Assembly (NCBI GenBank): GCA_050287105.1 | Contig: JBNKBG010000089.1 | Coordinates: 1 to 9,896, forward strand | DNA length: 9,896 nucleotides | Source of the DNA: JAPHTQ01 sp050287105 | GTDB lineage: Bacteria > Pseudomonadota > Gammaproteobacteria > Thiohalomonadales > Thiohalomonadaceae | Direction of reading: 5' to 3' | In this document: in pieces, positions 6,459 to 9,896 of the stretch | How the letters are laid out: every line of letters begins with the position of its first letter | Position numbering within the stretch: position 1 is the first letter of the stretch | The notes under the pieces: generated by a model | What the model was told of the DNA's origin: nothing | Databases searched by the model: none | Seen by the model: the letters and a program-made list of their open reading frames with translations, nothing else | Program-made: the position numbers and the translations under genes

Positions 6459-6911
6459 TTAGCTTATGGCTTGTTCTGCACACATAAGTTCCGCGCTGGC
6501 GACAACTTTACCATCGACGCTGGCTTCGGCACTGAATTTCCAGATACCACGTTTTGCTTTCAGTACGGCAACTTCCAGCACCAGTTGGTCACCTGGAACA
6601 ACCGGCTGCTTAAAGCGGCAATTATCAATACCGGCAAAATAGTAGAGCGAGGTACCATCTGGTTTCTTACCCGTACTACGGAATGCCAGGATTCCGGTTG
6701 CCTGAGCCAATGCCTCCATAATCAGGACACCAGGAAAGATAGGACGTTCCGGGAAATGGCCGGTAAACATCGGTTCGTTAACTGAAACGTTCTTGATTGC
6801 CTTGAGGCGCTTGCCCGGTTCACATTCCAGAACACGATCTACAAGCAAAAAGGGATAGCGGTGCGGCAAATGCTCAAGGATTGCCTGAATGTCCATTGTT
6901 TCCACGTTCAT
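6459..6911 (-). CDS. fabZ: 3-hydroxyacyl-ACP dehydratase FabZ
   Basis: Dehydrates 3-hydroxyacyl-ACP to trans-2-enoyl-ACP in fatty acid elongation, competing with LpxA and LpxD for the same hydroxyacyl-ACP pool. The 150-residue hot-dog-fold protein carries LPHRYPFLLVDRV (15-27), KNVSVNEPMFTGHFP (40-54, catalytic His52), PGVLIMEALAQATG (60-73, catalytic Glu66), YYFAGIDNCRFKQPVVPGDQ (89-108) and MCAEQA near the end. Its ATG overlaps the lpxD TGA as ATGA, so translation is probably coupled; GAAGG lies just 3 bases upstream, which is short. A second Met at residue 6 (6896) is a possible alternative start. lpxA starts 2 bases after its stop. Confidence 0.97.
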   Translation of the reverse strand: MNVETMDIQAILEHLPHRYPFLLVDRVLECEPGKRLKAIKNVSVNEPMFTGHFPERPIFPGVLIMEALAQATGILAFRSTGKKPDGTSLYYFAGIDNCRFKQPVVPGDQLVLEVAVLKAKRGIWKFSAEASVDGKVVASAELMCAEQAIS

Positions 6912-7942
6912 AAACCTTCTTTTATTTTCTCAGCCAATGCTTTCTCCAGCGTCTTGATACGGCGAGCCATATCATCCAGCTGTTTAAAGCGTACATAATT
7001 TTTTTGCCAGTGCGCCTTTGGCTCCAGGGGTGTTCCTGCAGAGTAGACACCGCTTTCACTAATCGAACCGGGTACCAGGGACATGGCGGTGACGGTCACA
7101 CCATCAACAATCTTCAGATGCCCAAGGATACCGACTCCGCCACCGATGGCACAGTTAGCACCGATATCAGCACTACCCGCCACACCGACACATCCCGCCA
7201 TCGCGGTATTGTTACCGACCCGCACGTTGTGAGCGATCTGAATCTGGTTATCCAGCTTCACTCCGTCACCAATAATGGTGTCTTCAATGGCGCCACGGTC
7301 GATGCTGGTGTTAGCCCCGATCTCAACATCGTTGCCAACGATCACCCGGCCCAACTGATGGATCTTGACCCACTTGCCCTTTTCATTGGCAAAGCCGAAA
7401 CCGTCTGCACCAATCACTGTGCCAGAGTGAATCACGGCACGTTCACCAATATGACAATCGTGATAGATCGTAACGTTGGCATGAATGAGTGACCCTTTGC
7501 CGACTTCACTGCCATCGCCGATCACACAACCAGGACCGATGGTCACGTCGTCACCCAAGCGCACCCCTTTTGCGATCACCGCATTGGCGCCTACACGTAC
7601 ATTGTTGCCAAGCACTGCACCAGGGTGGATCACCGCGCTTTCATGCAGCGGCACCTCATCACCGTGAACCGGTGCAAACAGTGCGGAAAGATGCGCATAG
7701 CTAAGGTACGGATTTTCTGCGATCAGGACGTTACCGGCGAAGTACTGGCAATCGTCCTCACGCAGAATCACTGCACCGGCCTTGTTATCCTGCAGGTATT
7801 TGCGATAACGGGAATCTGCCAGAAAGCTGATACTATCGGTATCGGCATTGGCCAAAGTGGCGATACGACGAATTACATGTCCTGCGTCACCGTCAACACG
7901 CAGTCCAAGTTTTTCCGCAAGTTGCCCCAGTGTGTAATGCAA
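6908..7942 (-). CDS. lpxD: UDP-3-acyl-glucosamine N-acyltransferase LpxD
   Basis: Third enzyme of lipid A synthesis: adds a 3-hydroxyacyl chain from ACP to the 2-amino group exposed by LpxC. The 344-residue protein (341 in E. coli) has the uridine-binding N-terminal domain (1-100), hexapeptide repeats (about 100-310), and a C-terminal helical tail. Catalytic His238 lies in NQIQIAHNVRVG (232-243), matching H239 of E. coli; VTIYHDCHIG, GTVIGADGFGF and IGRVI-like LGRVIVGNDVEIGA are also typical. The start is TTG at 7942: no nearby ATG or GTG gives the family N-terminus, and AGGG (7955-7952), part of the skp stop region TAGGG, sits 9 bases upstream. It follows skp by 11 bases and overlaps fabZ by 4. 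Confidence 0.97.
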   Translation of the reverse strand: MHYTLGQLAEKLGLRVDGDAGHVIRRIATLANADTDSISFLADSRYRKYLQDNKAGAVILREDDCQYFAGNVLIAENPYLSYAHLSALFAPVHGDEVPLHESAVIHPGAVLGNNVRVGANAVIAKGVRLGDDVTIGPGCVIGDGSEVGKGSLIHANVTIYHDCHIGERAVIHSGTVIGADGFGFANEKGKWVKIHQLGRVIVGNDVEIGANTSIDRGAIEDTIIGDGVKLDNQIQIAHNVRVGNNTAMAGCVGVAGSADIGANCAIGGGVGILGHLKIVDGVTVTAMSLVPGSISESGVYSAGTPLEPKAHWQKNYVRFKQLDDMARRIKTLEKALAEKIKEGL

Positions 7943-7953
7943 TGGCGTACGCC

Positions 7954-8493
7954 CTACTTTTTCTTGTTATCTTTTTTGCTGAAATCCTGCTTGAGACGAT
8001 CGATAACACTTTTGGTGATATCAACTCGCTCACTGGCAAAGATAACACCATTTTCCAGAATCAGGTCGTAACCCTTCTCTTTGGCCAGGGCAACAATTGA
8101 GCTGGCGATATCACGCTGCATCTTTGCCAGTTCTTCGTTACGACGAATATTAAAATCTTCGGCAAACTCATCACGTGAACGTTTCATCTCACGCTTCTGC
8201 GCCAGGATATCTCGCTCCAGTTTGCTCTGCTCTTCCTGACTCATGGTCAGGCTATCGCGTGCCATTTTGTCTTCCAGCGACTTAATCTTTTTCTGTTCCG
8301 CCTGCAGCTTGGCATCGCGCCCGGCAAACTCATCCTGCAACGTTTTGCGCACAGCTTCGGCCTGCGGCGCCTGCTCCAGAACCTGTGCGGTATTCACGAA
8401 AGCGATGCTAGGACTCCCCTCTGCAAGCGCGACACCTGTCGTTGCAGCAAATCCGAGCAGCAATAGGGCAAGGGGTGTTGTGAGTCGTTTCAT
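7954..8493 (-). CDS. skp: Periplasmic chaperone Skp (OmpH family)
   Basis: Trimeric periplasmic holdase that carries unfolded outer-membrane proteins to the BAM complex. The 179-residue precursor has a signal peptide: basic start MKRL, hydrophobic stretch about 8-20, and a likely signal peptidase I site after ALA at residue 24. The mature part begins IAFVNTAQVLEQAPQAEAV, typical of OmpH/Skp. It continues with a long charged coiled-coil region (about 48-130, rich in Lys, Glu, Arg) forming the tentacles, then the returning core strand (YDLILENGVIFASERVDIT) and a lysine-rich tail. ATG 8493 has AGGA (8504-8501) 7 bases upstream. It lies 25 bases after bamA and 11 before lpxD, the usual order. Confidence 0.95.
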   Translation of the reverse strand: MKRLTTPLALLLLGFAATTGVALAEGSPSIAFVNTAQVLEQAPQAEAVRKTLQDEFAGRDAKLQAEQKKIKSLEDKMARDSLTMSQEEQSKLERDILAQKREMKRSRDEFAEDFNIRRNEELAKMQRDIASSIVALAKEKGYDLILENGVIFASERVDITKSVIDRLKQDFSKKDNKKK

Positions 8494-8518
8494 AACAGCA
8501 TCCTGTAATCAGCCTTCG

Positions 8519-9896
8519 TTATTGGATACCCAGCGTAAACTGGAAGCTCTCGGTATTGTCACCCGTTTTCTCGTTCAGCGGTATAGCATAACTGAAGGAG
8601 AGCGGACCAACCGGAGTCATCCAGGCCAGAGTCAGACCGGTTGTGTAGCGAAGCTCGGACAGGTCCGTGCTCTCGCTGGTGTCGTATACGTTACCCCCGT
8701 CGACGAATGCCTTCAAGCGCATTGACGGACTATCCAGTTCCCATGGGGGCGGGAATACCAGTTCCATGGTACCCAGCAGACGCGCATTACCGCCCAGTGG
8801 GTCGCCGATAGAATCCGTAGTACCAGGCGTCGAGAACATCGTGTTGGTGCGGTAACCACGTACCGTCGAAACACCACCGGCGTAATAACGCTCATAGGGA
8901 GCAAGGATATTGCTGGTGTCGTAGACATCGGCGTAGGCGACTTCGCCTTCGACACTAAAGGTCAAATATTTGGCGAGTGGGAAGTAGTGCTGCTCATTGA
9001 CCCGCAGCTTATAAAAGCGGTGCGAGCTGTCGGTGGCGGGCAAACCTACCTCGCCACTCAACGACAATTTGCCACCCGCATCCGGGAAGATCGCACGGTT
9101 ACGGGTGTCGTGGCTCCAACCAACATCAACACTGTATGTATCGTACTGACAATCATATTGCTCTGATGAGGTACTGGCATCGGCACAAAAGTCCAGAACT
9201 TCGGTGGACGTCGCACTATCCACATTCATCTGGGAGTGCTCATAACGCAACCCATAACTCACAGTGTCATACTCACTTACCGGGACACCAAAGCGCAACG
9301 AGCCGCCATAACTGTCGCGGGTATAGTCCGCTGTGTTCGCCGCACCCGAGTCGGTAGTACGGTAGTAGAGTTGATAGGAGCGACTTACCCCATCATCGGT
9401 CCAGTAGGGATCGGTGGTGTTAAAACTATAGGTGGTAGCGGTAGAGCTATTATCGAAGTTGATCGACATCTTCTCGCCAGTACCCATAAAGTTTTCCCAG
9501 TTGATACTGGCGTTGATCAGCATCCCCTGCACATCACCGTAACCGATACCGAAGTTAAAGCTGCCAAATGAGTCGCGCTCAACCACATCAAAATTCACAT
9601 CGACCTGATCGGGGCTACCTGGGACTGCCGGGGTTTTTACGTTGACATCATTAAAGTAGCCGAGACGATTGAGGCGCGTCACGGAACGTTGCACCTTGCT
9701 GGAGGACATCCAGCCGCCTTCCGTTTGTCGCATCTCGCGCCGCAAAACCTCATCATCGGTACGCAAGTTACCTGTAAGGTTGATACGTCGGACTGAAACG
9801 CGCTGTCCTGGATCGATCATATAGGTGAGATTGACCTCACGCTTATCCTTATCCAGTTCAGGTATCGGATTTATGTTGGCAAAGGCGGAGCCGATA
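8519..9896 (-). CDS. bamA: Outer membrane protein assembly factor BamA, C-terminal part (runs off right edge)
   Basis: Core of the BAM complex, inserting beta-barrel proteins into the outer membrane. The window holds the last 458 codons of about 760-800 and no start codon. It begins at the end of POTRA4. POTRA5 follows (RRINLTGN, LRREMRQTEGGW, RLNRLGYFNDV and PGSPDQVDV are all family signatures), then the 16-strand barrel from about 9570 down. The loop 6 motif VRGY is at 8852-8863, and WMTPVGPLSFSYAIPL lies near the end. Two things differ from E. coli: the chain ends FQFTLGIQ, without a terminal aromatic residue, and the loop 6 cysteine pair is absent while two cysteines (9185-9187 and 9149-9151) sit in another presumed surface loop. 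skp follows after 25 bases. Confidence 0.97.
   Translation of the reverse strand, partial: IGSAFANINPIPELDKDKREVNLTYMIDPGQRVSVRRINLTGNLRTDDEVLRREMRQTEGGWMSSSKVQRSVTRLNRLGYFNDVNVKTPAVPGSPDQVDVNFDVVERDSFGSFNFGIGYGDVQGMLINASINWENFMGTGEKMSINFDNSSTATTYSFNTTDPYWTDDGVSRSYQLYYRTTDSGAANTADYTRDSYGGSLRFGVPVSEYDTVSYGLRYEHSQMNVDSATSTEVLDFCADASTSSEQYDCQYDTYSVDVGWSHDTRNRAIFPDAGGKLSLSGEVGLPATDSSHRFYKLRVNEQHYFPLAKYLTFSVEGEVAYADVYDTSNILAPYERYYAGGVSTVRGYRTNTMFSTPGTTDSIGDPLGGNARLLGTMELVFPPPWELDSPSMRLKAFVDGGNVYDTSESTDLSELRYTTGLTLAWMTPVGPLSFSYAIPLNEKTGDNTESFQFTLGIQ

Noticed and set aside
6457..6483. In-frame upstream ATG for lpxA, adding nine residues
   Set aside because: It lies inside fabZ, the added residues do not fit LpxA, and ATG 6456 matches the known N-terminus.
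1..9896. Mobile elements, CRISPR, RNA genes or a defence system
   Set aside because: All sequence over 300 bases is covered by housekeeping envelope or DNA-metabolism genes; no transposase, integrase, spaced repeats or tRNA/rRNA-like sequence was seen.

Overview
The window comes from a Gram-negative bacterium, most likely a gammaproteobacterium outside the Enterobacterales. Every gene reads well against its E. coli counterpart, and the neighbourhood is the conserved bamA-skp-lpxD-fabZ-lpxA-lpxB-rnhB-dnaE chromosome region. Genus cannot be told from the sequence; a sulfur-oxidising or Acidithiobacillus-like lineage is only a guess, prompted by gnnA and gnnB. All assignments are from protein motifs recalled from known families, with no database search.

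Layout. Minus strand, left part: the N-terminal 497 codons of dnaE (running off the left edge) and, upstream of it, rnhB. Plus strand, middle (2435-5651): gnnA, gnnB and lpxB. Minus strand, right part: lpxA, fabZ, lpxD, skp and the C-terminal part of bamA (running off the right edge). The five right-hand genes are tightly packed (gaps of 25, 11, -4 and 2 bases) and probably form one transcript that ends in a hairpin terminator between the convergent lpxA and lpxB stops. No mobile elements, CRISPR arrays, tRNA or rRNA were seen. No stretch above 300 bases lacks a gene.

Biology. This is an outer-membrane assembly locus. LpxA, LpxD and LpxB are lipid A enzymes, FabZ supplies fatty-acid synthesis, and Skp and BamA handle outer-membrane proteins. 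The unusual part is gnnA-gnnB, the dehydrogenase/aminotransferase pair that in Acidithiobacillus ferrooxidans turns UDP-GlcNAc into its 3-amino analogue. The prediction is a lipid A built on 2,3-diamino-2,3-dideoxyglucose, with amide rather than ester linkage at position 3. LpxA has Met169 at the chain-length ruler position, which predicts a short (about C10) 3-hydroxyacyl group.

The gnnA-gnnB-lpxB block is inverted relative to the usual lpxA-lpxB-rnhB-dnaE order and is flanked by a 10-base direct repeat, pointing to a rearrangement at this site. Other oddities are two interleaved inverted repeats between rnhB and dnaE, an inverted repeat in the gnnA leader, and a BamA that lacks the usual terminal aromatic residue and carries a cysteine pair in an unexpected loop.
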